Below, piece by piece: positions 1 through 5,750 of a DNA stretch of 6,977 bases (position 1 is the stretch's first letter; each line of letters begins with the position of its first letter). Below the pieces are notes generated by a model that made no database searches, was not told the origin of the DNA, and was given only the letters and a program-made list of their open reading frames with translations. Position numbers and translations under genes: made by a program. The DNA comes from an uncultured Clostridia bacterium (GTDB lineage: Bacteria > Bacillota_A > Clostridia > Oscillospirales > Ruminococcaceae), in contig CAMVPV010000065.1 in assembly GCA_947169455.1 (NCBI GenBank), positions 1-6,977 on the forward strand, in the 5' to 3' direction.

Positions 1-241
1 GATTGAACACATGACAGTAGATAGAAGTCGTTGTAGTTATCGTCGAGTGACCTAATGCTCCCGACACGGCTGCTGCGTCCACGCCCTTGTTGATGAGAGC
101 CGAGGCATAGAAATGACGGAGCGAGTGAATATAGCAGAAGCGGAGGTCATTCGCTGTGCAGAATTCCTTCATCCAGAAGTACGGTGTATTGTTGTTATTA
201 TATTCTCCATATCCTCCATTTATTTCCTCACAAATCGGAAT
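1..241 (-). pseudogene. Tyrosine recombinase C-terminal fragment, 5'-truncated
   Basis: Reading the minus strand from 241 to the window edge gives about 80 codons without a stop. They contain the C-terminal catalytic motifs of phage/transposon-type tyrosine recombinases: the HSLRHFYAS box (H-x-x-R with the following H), then ALGHS, then TTTSIYCHVF. The Tyr of IYCH is the expected nucleophile. These enzymes cut and rejoin DNA at attachment or resolution sites through a 3'-phosphotyrosine bond. An in-frame TAA at 242-244 lies directly upstream, and no other frame continues integrase-like sequence. The core-binding domain and the first catalytic Arg and Lys are therefore absent. This looks like the remnant of an integrase whose 5' part was lost or replaced by the AT-rich gene next to it. 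The 3' end lies outside the window, so its integrity cannot be judged. The family call is firm; pseudogene status is inferred from the missing N-terminus. Confidence 0.8.
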
Positions 242-586
242 TTAGCATATATAGAATTCGGGGTACAGGTCATAGCCTGAGTTATCATTTCTTGTTTTGG
301 AGATATATTCAAGAATATCACTCAGAGATCTATACTGCATACCTTCATCATAAATATGAGTTTCTGCCCACATATATCCTTTATTTTCTTCATCTATATA
401 TCCGCCATATCCGCCCATTCCGATTTGTTGCTCGTTGATCCTGCAATATTCATACCAGATAATCATTTCAACATGACCGTTATTTGAAAAGAGAATATTC
501 AAGAACTCTTCCCAATCTCGAAAGACCATAAAATTAGCAGATGATACTTTATGAGTTTGAGTATACTGTTCAAGTTGCGAATTCAT
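242..586 (-). CDS. Hypothetical small protein (114 aa), AT-rich
   Basis: I do not recognise the family. The gene looks real because a GGAGG Shine-Dalgarno lies 6 nt before the ATG at 586. The product is acidic and rich in aromatic residues, Gly, Asn and Tyr, with no signal peptide or membrane segment, so it is probably a compact cytosolic protein. Visible features are an N-terminal helix-like segment around FRDWEEFLNILF (residues 23-34), a hydrophobic stretch near residues 39-46, a GMGGYGGY glycine/tyrosine patch near residues 56-63, and a helical SLSDILEYI motif near residues 88-96. It starts 72 nt after the hydrolase stop on the same strand, so it could be co-transcribed with that gene. Its base composition is clearly more AT-rich than the rest of the window, and it abuts an integrase remnant, which suggests horizontal acquisition. 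An immunity-type or other accessory protein is possible but unsupported. Confidence 0.72.
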   Translation of the reverse strand: MNSQLEQYTQTHKVSSANFMVFRDWEEFLNILFSNNGHVEMIIWYEYCRINEQQIGMGGYGGYIDEENKGYMWAETHIYDEGMQYRSLSDILEYISKTRNDNSGYDLYPEFYIC

Positions 587-658
587 AACAAACCTCCAAA
601 TACCGATCTGCTGATTTCTTCTCCGGATCTCTGAAAAATGGATTCCATGAGATGTTTT

Positions 659-1420
659 CTATTTCATTTTACATGAGACATCCGCTGATGAAAGCGCCTG
701 TCTGAGCGCGCTTTTCAGATCGTCAAGCTGACCGATATAGCAATGATCCGCGCCGTGTATCGTGATAAGCTCCGCATCAGTGTAAAGCTCCGCGGCTTTT
801 TCTCCGTAATGATACGGAACAGTCTCGTCCTTATCGCCGTGTATCACAACGACTTTTCCTTTGTACCGCGATATCATATCTTCAACGTGTATCATCTGCG
901 CTGTGCGGATATAATCGCCTGATATCTCAAACCAGTCACCGGTCAGCGTTTCCGGGATATGTTCCGGATCAAAATCCTTTCCGAGCAGCGTGCCTTTCCT
1001 AACTTCTTCCGGTATCATCCATGCGGGCGACATCGGCAGCAGCGCTTTGAAGCAGTCGGCACACATCCCGCCTGTCAGCATGGTCAGCAGCCCGCCCTGC
1101 GAATGTCCGCACATATAAAGCTCGGTAACAAAGCCGAGCTTTTTCGCATAGGCTACAACTGTAAGTGCATTCGTTACCCACTTGAAAAGTGTATGCTCAC
1201 GGAATTCGCCGCCGCTTTTCCCGTGACCGTACATCTCTGCGCGCAGCACGGATATCCCCGCTTCATTCAGCGCCTTCTGCGCCGCGATGATATGATCTTC
1301 TTCCATGTGCCCCGTAAATCCGTGTATCAGTATGCAAAGCGGACTTTTCCCGTCACTATTCACTCGGTCGAGCTTTGCATGGAGCTGCACACCGTCACTG
1401 TTGATATAGAATTCCTGCAT
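659..1420 (-). CDS. Alpha/beta hydrolase, esterase-like (253 aa)
   Basis: This is a cytosolic serine hydrolase of the alpha/beta-hydrolase fold, closest in style to the Hydrolase_4 / serine aminopeptidase S33 group that includes rumen cinnamoyl/feruloyl esterases. It probably cleaves carboxyl esters; the substrate cannot be read from sequence. Visible motifs are the oxyanion-loop HGFTG at residues 33-37, the nucleophile elbow GHSQG at 105-109 (Ser107), the acid in HGDKDETVP (Asp198) and the catalytic His226 in GADHC. The order, the spacing and the roughly 250-residue length fit a complete enzyme with a short lid between residues 130 and 180. It has no signal peptide. I chose the ATG at 1420 because GGAGG lies 7 nt upstream and a consensus promoter at 1448-1476 would start transcription near 1441. 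That rules out the longer in-frame start at 1558. It is divergent from the FecR operon and may be followed by the small gene at 242-586. Confidence 0.9.
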   Translation of the reverse strand: MQEFYINSDGVQLHAKLDRVNSDGKSPLCILIHGFTGHMEEDHIIAAQKALNEAGISVLRAEMYGHGKSGGEFREHTLFKWVTNALTVVAYAKKLGFVTELYMCGHSQGGLLTMLTGGMCADCFKALLPMSPAWMIPEEVRKGTLLGKDFDPEHIPETLTGDWFEISGDYIRTAQMIHVEDMISRYKGKVVVIHGDKDETVPYHYGEKAAELYTDAELITIHGADHCYIGQLDDLKSALRQALSSADVSCKMK

Positions 1421-1447
1421 AATATTTCCTCCGGTGCTTTTTGTTTT

Positions 1448-1476
1448 ATGATACCATATTTGGATAAAAATGTCAA
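1448..1476 (-). promoter_or_regulatory. Sigma-A promoter of the hydrolase gene
   Basis: On the minus strand there is a perfect -35 TTGACA (1471-1476), a 17-bp spacer and a -10 TATCAT (1448-1453). TGG directly before the -10 gives an extended -10 (TGnTATCAT). Transcription would start near 1441, leaving a leader of about 20 nt with the GGAGG site and the ATG at 1420. This also decides the start codon of the hydrolase. Confidence 0.82.
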
Positions 1477-1595
1477 ACAGCACTGTGATCATCTGTCTAT
1501 GGAGGTCACATCTATGAATGATCCCCATACAGAACGTGTGCGGGATATTTCTGTACATTCGGCTATTCTGATTTCTGCAAGATACTTGGCATCAT

Positions 1596-1625
1596 ACCGC
1601 TCATACCGTTTTTTCTACCGCTTAT
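1596..1625 (+). promoter_or_regulatory. Candidate LytTR operator (ACCG direct repeats)
   Basis: Three direct repeats lie here: ACCGCTCAT at 1596-1604, ACCGTTTTT at 1605-1613 and ACCGCTTAT at 1617-1625. The outer two agree at 8 of 9 positions and are separated by exactly 12 bp, giving a 21-bp, two-helical-turn repeat on the same DNA face. LytTR regulators such as AgrA, ComE and the streptococcal HdrR/BrsR type bind 9-bp direct repeats with an A-C-C/A-G-T-T-like core spaced 12-13 bp apart, just upstream of the -35. Here the last repeat ends 10 bp before the TTGACA at 1636. The outer copies carry C where the T after G is usual, while the middle copy has the GTT core. Assignment to the LytTR protein encoded downstream is inference. 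Confidence 0.6.
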
Positions 1626-1635
1626 TCCAGAACTA

Positions 1636-1664
1636 TTGACATTTACATACTGAATGTATATAAT
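1636..1664 (+). promoter_or_regulatory. Consensus sigma-A promoter of the FecR-LytTR operon
   Basis: There is an exact -35 TTGACA at 1636-1641, a 17-bp spacer and an exact -10 TATAAT at 1659-1664. The expected transcription start is near 1671, with a leader of about 33 nt before the ATG at 1704. The spacer holds a small inverted repeat, TACAT-N5-ATGTA (1644-1658), which could be a repressor half-site pair or chance. A promoter this close to consensus would be strong without help, so regulation may include repression as well as LytTR activation. Confidence 0.88.
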
Positions 1665-1703
1665 ACAATCACGATACAACACTATAGTAAAGGGTGTGCA
1701 TTT

Positions 1704-4490
1704 ATGAAATTATCAGCTTTACTGCACAGCAAGATATTTTTCGCCTCACTGATAGCGATCGCTGCTACTGTTATCGCAACGGCTGTTATCATCAACAAGC
1801 AGGCGGAGGGAAATCAGCTTTACCGCTCTGTAAAAATATATGACATAATCGGCAGCGGGAATGTTATGCGCGGCAAGGTGGGCGATATCGCACCCTACAA
1901 GGGTATGAACCTTGAATCTGGCGACTCGCTGTTCACATACGATGAAAGCAATATCCGGCTGAATATGGACGAGGACAAGTCCATGCTCGTTGAATCAAAT
2001 ACAGAGATCTGGCTTGTCGCTTCCGGCGACCCTGACAACAATCTCACACGCATCACTGTGAGGAGCGGCGCTGTGCTCAGTGAGATAACGAAGCCACTCT
2101 CCGAGGGCTCGACATATGAGGTGCTGTCTCCCAAGGCGGCAATGTCCGTGCGCGGCACCAGTTTCCGTGTGTCCGTTCTGAAAGACTACAAGGGCAACTA
2201 CATAACCACGCTGCACGTATATCACGGTACGGTGCGTGTGCAGCTGCTCGATGAGGATGAAAATCCCAAGGGGAAAAGTGTTGATGTTGGTGAGGATAAG
2301 TGCGTTATAATAGAAACAGTGCCTAATGCCGAGAGCGGTCAGGATGCATTTATCGATGGCAATTCGTTCTTCGTTTTCTCGGACAGTCTCGGCGGATACG
2401 AGCTCATCAGGGAAAATGAAGACCCGATCACAGAAATTGAATACAGTGATATCCCCTATAACACGTTGGCAGAGATATATGAAACGGACAGATCGGACGA
2501 GATAGTTCTTTTTGATGATGTGCTCGAAAAGGTCGTCGCCGCGATGAATGCGGGCGGCGGCATCGGCGGTGCGGAAACTTCTGTGAACACTTCCGGTACG
2601 GAAGAAACGCCGGAGTCTGTGACAACAGTTGAAACGGAACCGCCAGAAACAGAACCGACCATAACAACGGTCACGTCACCCGCGGACACTGATATATATA
2701 CCGGCGAGCCCTCGCTGATAACCGACGGTGTTGATATGGACGCATTACCCGTGAATAACGGCGAACCGGGAGCAGCAGGCGGTCACGGTGTGACAGATGA
2801 ACCGGTGGTCACAGGCGTAGATTATACTGCCGATGAGCCTGCTGTAACGACTGCACCCGTCAGTGAGACTGCGGAAACAACGGATATCGTACAGATGACA
2901 CTTCTGGAAGGATCCGCTGTAACGACCGCTTCAGAAGAAACACAGCCGTCTGCCGGAACAACAGCAGAAAAACCCACCGTTACAACAGTGCCCGAGGACA
3001 AGGAAGAACCGTCCGGTATGAGTTCTGTTTCCGCTTCGGATAAGCAGACAGAAGCTGCTGATGCCCCCAAGAAGGAAACATCGGTGACAACCACGGCTGC
3101 TCCCGATAAAACAACAGCGGCGGCATCTACGACCGCCCCGGAAAAGGAAACTTCGGGAACACCGTCGGCAGGAGCGCCTGTGACCTATGCTCCCTCAAAC
3201 GGACAGCCTTCGGTATATACCGGCGCTCCGTCGGGATATTCCGTAACATCGTCTGCAACGGCGGCACCGCAGTACGAAACAGCTTCACCCGGGACAACAA
3301 GTGGTACACAGGCATCATCATCTGCGGTTCCCGTTTCAAGTTCTGCTGAAACGACATCATCTTCCGACCCGACAGACCCTGTAACTCCTTCATACGATAC
3401 ATTCACGGTGACTTTTGACAGCAAGGGCGGAACTTCGGTACCCTCGCAGACTGTAAAGGCAGGCGACCCTGCAGTAAGACCCTCAGCACCGACAAAGAGC
3501 GGATACAGGTTCCTCGCATGGGAACGTTCAGACGGCACATCGTATGCATTCGGCACGCCCGTCACATCGGATATCACACTTGTGGCAGTCTGGGCGGAAG
3601 AGTCGTCATCATCGGTATGCTATGTACTATTTGAGGATTCGCTGACCGGATTTGAGAAAAAAGTGCCTGTCACATACGGAGAGACAGTATCTCCGATTAC
3701 TCTGCCCGCGCAGTCCGGATATACATTTGTAGGCTGGGTATATGCCAACGGCACGGAGTATGATTTCAGCTCGCCGGTAACCACGGATACAGAACTTTAT
3801 GCACGGTGGGACACAGAATCATCGACACTGTTCAAGGTGATATTTGAGGATTCGATGAGCGGGCTGGAAAAGACCATGACCGTTTCGTCAGGAGATATAA
3901 TAACACCGCCGACAGTACCCACACAGCCGGGATATATCTTCAACGGCTGGGAGACATATACTCCCTCCGGTTATGTGACCTTCGATTTCTCGCAGCCCAT
4001 TACAAAGGACTATGTTTTCCTTGCATCGTGGGTAGAGGACACGAGTGAGGATATGTGTACGGTGACGTTCATGGTCGATGGCGCTGTATGGGGCACGCAG
4101 GGCATCGCAAAGGGCGGATATGCAGCAGAGCCGGTTTCTTCGCCGTATAAGGCGGGTTATTCCGGTTACTGGGAACTTGGTGAAGATACCTACTGGTTTG
4201 AGGGCACGCCCGTGACGACTGATATCACGCTCGTATGGGCATGGATACCGGACAGTCACCCGGAATACTGTTATGTAACGCTTGACCTTCAGGGCGGACA
4301 CTTCACGTTCTCGGGAATGTCCGATTCGATGCAGCTGCCTTACGGCGAGAAGCTTTCCGAGCTGCCCGAGCCGGTAAAGGACGGATATTCATTCGGATAC
4401 TGGAAAAGCTCACTTACGGGAGGACCGTACAGCTTCGATGATCCGGTAACTGCGGATCTTGTCCTTACCGCTGTATGGTATGATTATTGA
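1704..4490 (+). CDS. FecR-domain, InlB-repeat surface protein (928 aa)
   Basis: This is a large, predicted membrane-anchored extracellular protein of unknown ligand. A short positively charged N-terminus is followed by one hydrophobic segment (residues 11-30), either a signal anchor or an uncleaved signal peptide. Residues about 65-205 form a FecR-like domain: strands around ITVRSGAVLSEI (117-128), the conserved block SPKAAMSVRGTSFRV (142-156) and LHVYHGTVRV (170-179). An acidic segment (205-280) leads into a Thr/Ser/Pro/Ala/Glu-rich stalk (about 289-563), and five InlB/Flg_new-type beta-grasp repeats fill residues 566-925. The protein stops right after the last repeat, with no LPXTG, SLH domain or dockerin, so the N-terminal helix is the only visible anchor. 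The ATG at 1704 follows AAAGGGTG and a consensus promoter. It leads an operon with the Cys-rich, LytTR and DUF3021 genes. In Gram-negatives FecR works with TonB receptors and ECF sigma factors; none is present here. A role as a ligand or cell-wall sensor is inference. Confidence 0.9.
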   Translation: MKLSALLHSKIFFASLIAIAATVIATAVIINKQAEGNQLYRSVKIYDIIGSGNVMRGKVGDIAPYKGMNLESGDSLFTYDESNIRLNMDEDKSMLVESNTEIWLVASGDPDNNLTRITVRSGAVLSEITKPLSEGSTYEVLSPKAAMSVRGTSFRVSVLKDYKGNYITTLHVYHGTVRVQLLDEDENPKGKSVDVGEDKCVIIETVPNAESGQDAFIDGNSFFVFSDSLGGYELIRENEDPITEIEYSDIPYNTLAEIYETDRSDEIVLFDDVLEKVVAAMNAGGGIGGAETSVNTSGTEETPESVTTVETEPPETEPTITTVTSPADTDIYTGEPSLITDGVDMDALPVNNGEPGAAGGHGVTDEPVVTGVDYTADEPAVTTAPVSETAETTDIVQMTLLEGSAVTTASEETQPSAGTTAEKPTVTTVPEDKEEPSGMSSVSASDKQTEAADAPKKETSVTTTAAPDKTTAAASTTAPEKETSGTPSAGAPVTYAPSNGQPSVYTGAPSGYSVTSSATAAPQYETASPGTTSGTQASSSAVPVSSSAETTSSSDPTDPVTPSYDTFTVTFDSKGGTSVPSQTVKAGDPAVRPSAPTKSGYRFLAWERSDGTSYAFGTPVTSDITLVAVWAEESSSSVCYVLFEDSLTGFEKKVPVTYGETVSPITLPAQSGYTFVGWVYANGTEYDFSSPVTTDTELYARWDTESSTLFKVIFEDSMSGLEKTMTVSSGDIITPPTVPTQPGYIFNGWETYTPSGYVTFDFSQPITKDYVFLASWVEDTSEDMCTVTFMVDGAVWGTQGIAKGGYAAEPVSSPYKAGYSGYWELGEDTYWFEGTPVTTDITLVWAWIPDSHPEYCYVTLDLQGGHFTFSGMSDSMQLPYGEKLSELPEPVKDGYSFGYWKSSLTGGPYSFDDPVTADLVLTAVWYDY
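2568..3392 (+). repeat. Low-complexity Thr/Ser/Pro/Ala/Glu stalk region
   Basis: Residues about 289-563 of the FecR protein are of low complexity, with recurring short units of the type VTTA, ETT, TTAP, ETSG and SSS, and almost no large hydrophobic residues or cysteines. This is typical of an extended, possibly O-glycosylated spacer that lifts distal domains through the cell wall. The repeats are too degenerate to be a DNA tandem array, but the region could still vary in length between strains. Confidence 0.8.
3399..4478 (+). repeat. Five InlB B-type (Flg_new) repeats
   Basis: Five units of about 63-70 residues occupy residues 566-631, 638-702, 709-776, 785-847 and 856-925 of the FecR protein. 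Each has the family pattern: an opening strand such as TVTFDSKGG, a central P-x-K/Q-x-GY-x-F-x-G/A-W motif, and a closing PVT-x-D-x-x-L-x-x-x-W strand. Units 1-3 are regular. Units 4 (GYSGYWELG) and 5 (GYSFGYWKS) lack the GW in its usual place, so they have diverged. Such repeats are beta-grasp modules of surface proteins, thought to act as spacers or adhesive units. Confidence 0.85.
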
Positions 4491-4505
4491 TGCAGGGCGG
4501 TGCCT

Positions 4506-4730
4506 ATGAACAGCAGCAATGACAGTATCAGCACCAGCGCCGGCAGAATGATACATTCGGAATGTGATCTGTATGTCTGCCGGATATGCCGTACAAAAAC
4601 CGGTCACTTGCATCAGAAATGGTGCAGTTTGCCGGAAGAAGTACAGGCAGGCTGTGAAAGCTGCATCTACCTTAATGAAAAGCTCGGCAGATGCAGCCAC
4701 CCATACATGAAAAGATGTGAAAAACAATGA
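4506..4730 (+). CDS. Small eight-cysteine protein (74 aa), putative metal-binding
   Basis: I do not recognise the family. After a Ser/Asn-rich start, the protein has eight cysteines at residues 20, 25, 28, 40, 50, 53, 63 and 71, with two C-x-x-C pairs (CRIC, CESC) and histidines at 34, 36 and 65. The GHLHQKWC stretch between the pairs suggests one or two zinc-binding knuckles. There is no signal peptide, so a cytosolic zinc protein is likelier than a disulfide-rich secreted one. The ATG at 4506 is preferred over the in-frame GTG at 4500 because the AGGGCGG motif sits 5 nt before the ATG but overlaps the GTG. The gene begins 15 nt after the FecR gene stop, and its TGA overlaps the lytTR start (ATGA at 4727-4730). 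This tight packing supports translation and a shared function. It could be an accessory or adaptor of the regulator; that is inference. Confidence 0.75.
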   Translation: MNSSNDSISTSAGRMIHSECDLYVCRICRTKTGHLHQKWCSLPEEVQAGCESCIYLNEKLGRCSHPYMKRCEKQ

Positions 4731-5191
4731 AGAAGATAAAAATCCGCTTCGAGGAGGACAGTTCGCTCGGGAATGGCGTTATAGAGCTGGTCGTGCGCGC
4801 AGCGGAAAGAGATGAGGAAACGGAAGAACTCATCGGAAAGCTGAGTACGGAGCAGACGGACAGTATCCAGGTAACAGACGGCAGCGGCAGGTTCGATGTG
4901 ATACCGTTCACGGATATAATAATGCTTTCGGCAGAGGGCAAGCAGGTAACTGTCATCACGGCGGATAACAGATATATCGCACGTCAGCCGCTGAAAAGCA
5001 TAGAAGAAATGCTCGTCAATGATAAATTTCTGAAAATATCCCGGTATGATATAATCAATCTCGGTAAGGTAGTGCAGTATGATTTTACGCTTAGCGGAAC
5101 GCTGCGCATCGAGCTTATGGGCGGTATCGAAACATGGGCGTCGCGCAGATGCATCCCGCTGATACGCAGACGGCTTACGGGAAAGGGGTGA
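4727..5191 (+). CDS. LytTR-family DNA-binding regulator (154 aa)
   Basis: This is a transcription regulator with a LytTR DNA-binding domain and no receiver domain. Residues about 52-152 carry the LytTR pattern: DIIMLSAEGKQVTVITADNRY (about 63-83), the basic-helix region RQPLKSIEEML (86-96), the hallmark FLKISRYDIINLGKV (101-115) and the C-terminal WASRR...RRL (137-150). Residues 1-50 form a short alpha/beta lead-in (IKIRFEED...) common in stand-alone LytTR proteins paired with DUF3021. Phosphorylation-dependent control is not expected; such proteins are thought to be restrained by their membrane partner. The start overlaps the previous stop as ATGA, and only a weak AAGATG precedes it, so translation is probably coupled to the Cys-rich gene. 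The stop is just before the DUF3021 start. The direct repeats at 1596-1625 are its candidate operator, which would make the operon self-regulated. Confidence 0.92.
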   Translation: MKKIKIRFEEDSSLGNGVIELVVRAAERDEETEELIGKLSTEQTDSIQVTDGSGRFDVIPFTDIIMLSAEGKQVTVITADNRYIARQPLKSIEEMLVNDKFLKISRYDIINLGKVVQYDFTLSGTLRIELMGGIETWASRRCIPLIRRRLTGKG

Positions 5192-5196
5192 TATCC

Positions 5197-5676
5197 ATGC
5201 TGGAACGTACTTTGAAGCGCGCGGGAACGGGTTTTCTGCTCGGAGCTGCGGTCGGAAATCTGATCGCATTCATAACGGCGTATTATTCGGGTGATTCCTC
5301 TTTCGTTACGAGGGTGCTTATAGATCGCGCAGGCAGCGAAGCAGTGGCATTCCTGCTCCAGACGCTCCTTTCTGGAGCGATCGGGATCGCCGGATTTGCG
5401 GGAATGAGCCTGTACGAGATAGAAAGCTGGAGCATGGTGCGGACTATAATCGTTCATTTTTCGGCGATATCCGCAGTGTTTATTCCGTCGGCTTTTTTCC
5501 TCGGGTGGATATCGACGCTTGCCGAGGCACTTATAATGGAGAGCTTCATGGCTCTGTGGTATTTTGTGATATGGGTGATAATGAGCATACGCTGCAGAGC
5601 GGCAGTAAAGGAACTGAACAAGCTGCAAAAGGAAAAATTCGGCACGGACGGCTCGGCTGACGGATCACCTGATTGA
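5197..5676 (+). CDS. DUF3021 family four-helix membrane protein (159 aa)
   Basis: This is an integral membrane protein, the usual partner of stand-alone LytTR regulators. Four hydrophobic segments are visible at residues about 11-29, 49-71, 82-103 and 110-131. The family signature SLYEIESWSMVRTIIVHF (71-88) lies at the start of helix 3. A basic C-terminal tail (about 132-147) followed by a Gly/Ser/Asp-rich end should face the cytoplasm. In described LytTR/membrane-inhibitor pairs of Firmicutes, the membrane protein holds the regulator inactive until an unknown cue; the same role is inferred here. I chose the ATG at 5197 because AAGGGG lies 8 nt upstream and overlaps the lytTR stop (GGGGTGA), an arrangement suited to coupling. 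A longer in-frame start at 5134 would overlap lytTR by 58 nt and add 21 polar residues unlike the family. A strong terminator follows 14 nt after the stop. Confidence 0.88.
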   Translation: MLERTLKRAGTGFLLGAAVGNLIAFITAYYSGDSSFVTRVLIDRAGSEAVAFLLQTLLSGAIGIAGFAGMSLYEIESWSMVRTIIVHFSAISAVFIPSAFFLGWISTLAEALIMESFMALWYFVIWVIMSIRCRAAVKELNKLQKEKFGTDGSADGSPD

Positions 5677-5690
5677 TAGAAAAAAAGCGA

Positions 5691-5725
5691 ACCCCGCGTT
5701 TGTTCTGTTTTAACAAACGCGGGGT
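5691..5725. terminator. Bidirectional intrinsic terminator
   Basis: A perfect 14-bp inverted repeat (ACCCCGCGTTTGTT / AACAAACGCGGGGT) encloses a 7-nt loop, CTGTTTT. On the plus strand it is followed by ATTTTGTG. On the minus strand it is followed by TCGCTTTTTTTC. It lies between the convergent DUF3021 and dockerin genes and should end both transcripts, with the minus strand having the better U-tract. Confidence 0.92.
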
Positions 5726-5750
5726 ATTTTGTGAAATTATCGATCGTAAA

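Noticed and set aside
230..428. 11-bp inverted pair (230-240 and 418-428) around the small AT-rich gene
   Set aside because: Inverted matches of 11 bp are expected by chance several times in a window of this size, and the second arm is inside the coding region.
638..648. ATGGATTCCAT near-palindrome followed by T residues on the minus strand, after the hydrolase
   Set aside because: A four-base stem with a three-base loop is too weak to call a terminator.
1421..1558. N-terminal extension of the hydrolase to an ATG at 1558
   Set aside because: The extension covers a consensus promoter (1448-1476), and a GGAGG site sits before the ATG at 1420, where family similarity begins.
1514..1639. A 41-codon plus-strand ORF with GGAGG 8 nt before its ATG
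   Set aside because: Its second half is made of the ACCG operator repeats and its stop overlaps the -35 of the FecR promoter. No promoter precedes it and the product is a low-information Arg/Tyr/Ser string. A chance ORF is likelier.
959..1639. Long plus-strand ORF opposite the hydrolase
   Set aside because: Antisense shadow of a gene with a full catalytic triad; no RBS or family features.
4500..4505. GTG start for the Cys-rich protein
   Set aside because: The AGGGCGG ribosome site overlaps this GTG; the ATG at 4506 has workable spacing.
5134..5196. Upstream start for the DUF3021 protein
   Set aside because: It would overlap the LytTR gene by 58 nt and add 21 non-family residues. The ATG at 5197 has a good Shine-Dalgarno and fits the family start.
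4667..5628. Several minus-strand ORFs opposite LytTR and DUF3021
   Set aside because: Shadows of two well-recognised genes in a compact operon; their products have no domain pattern.
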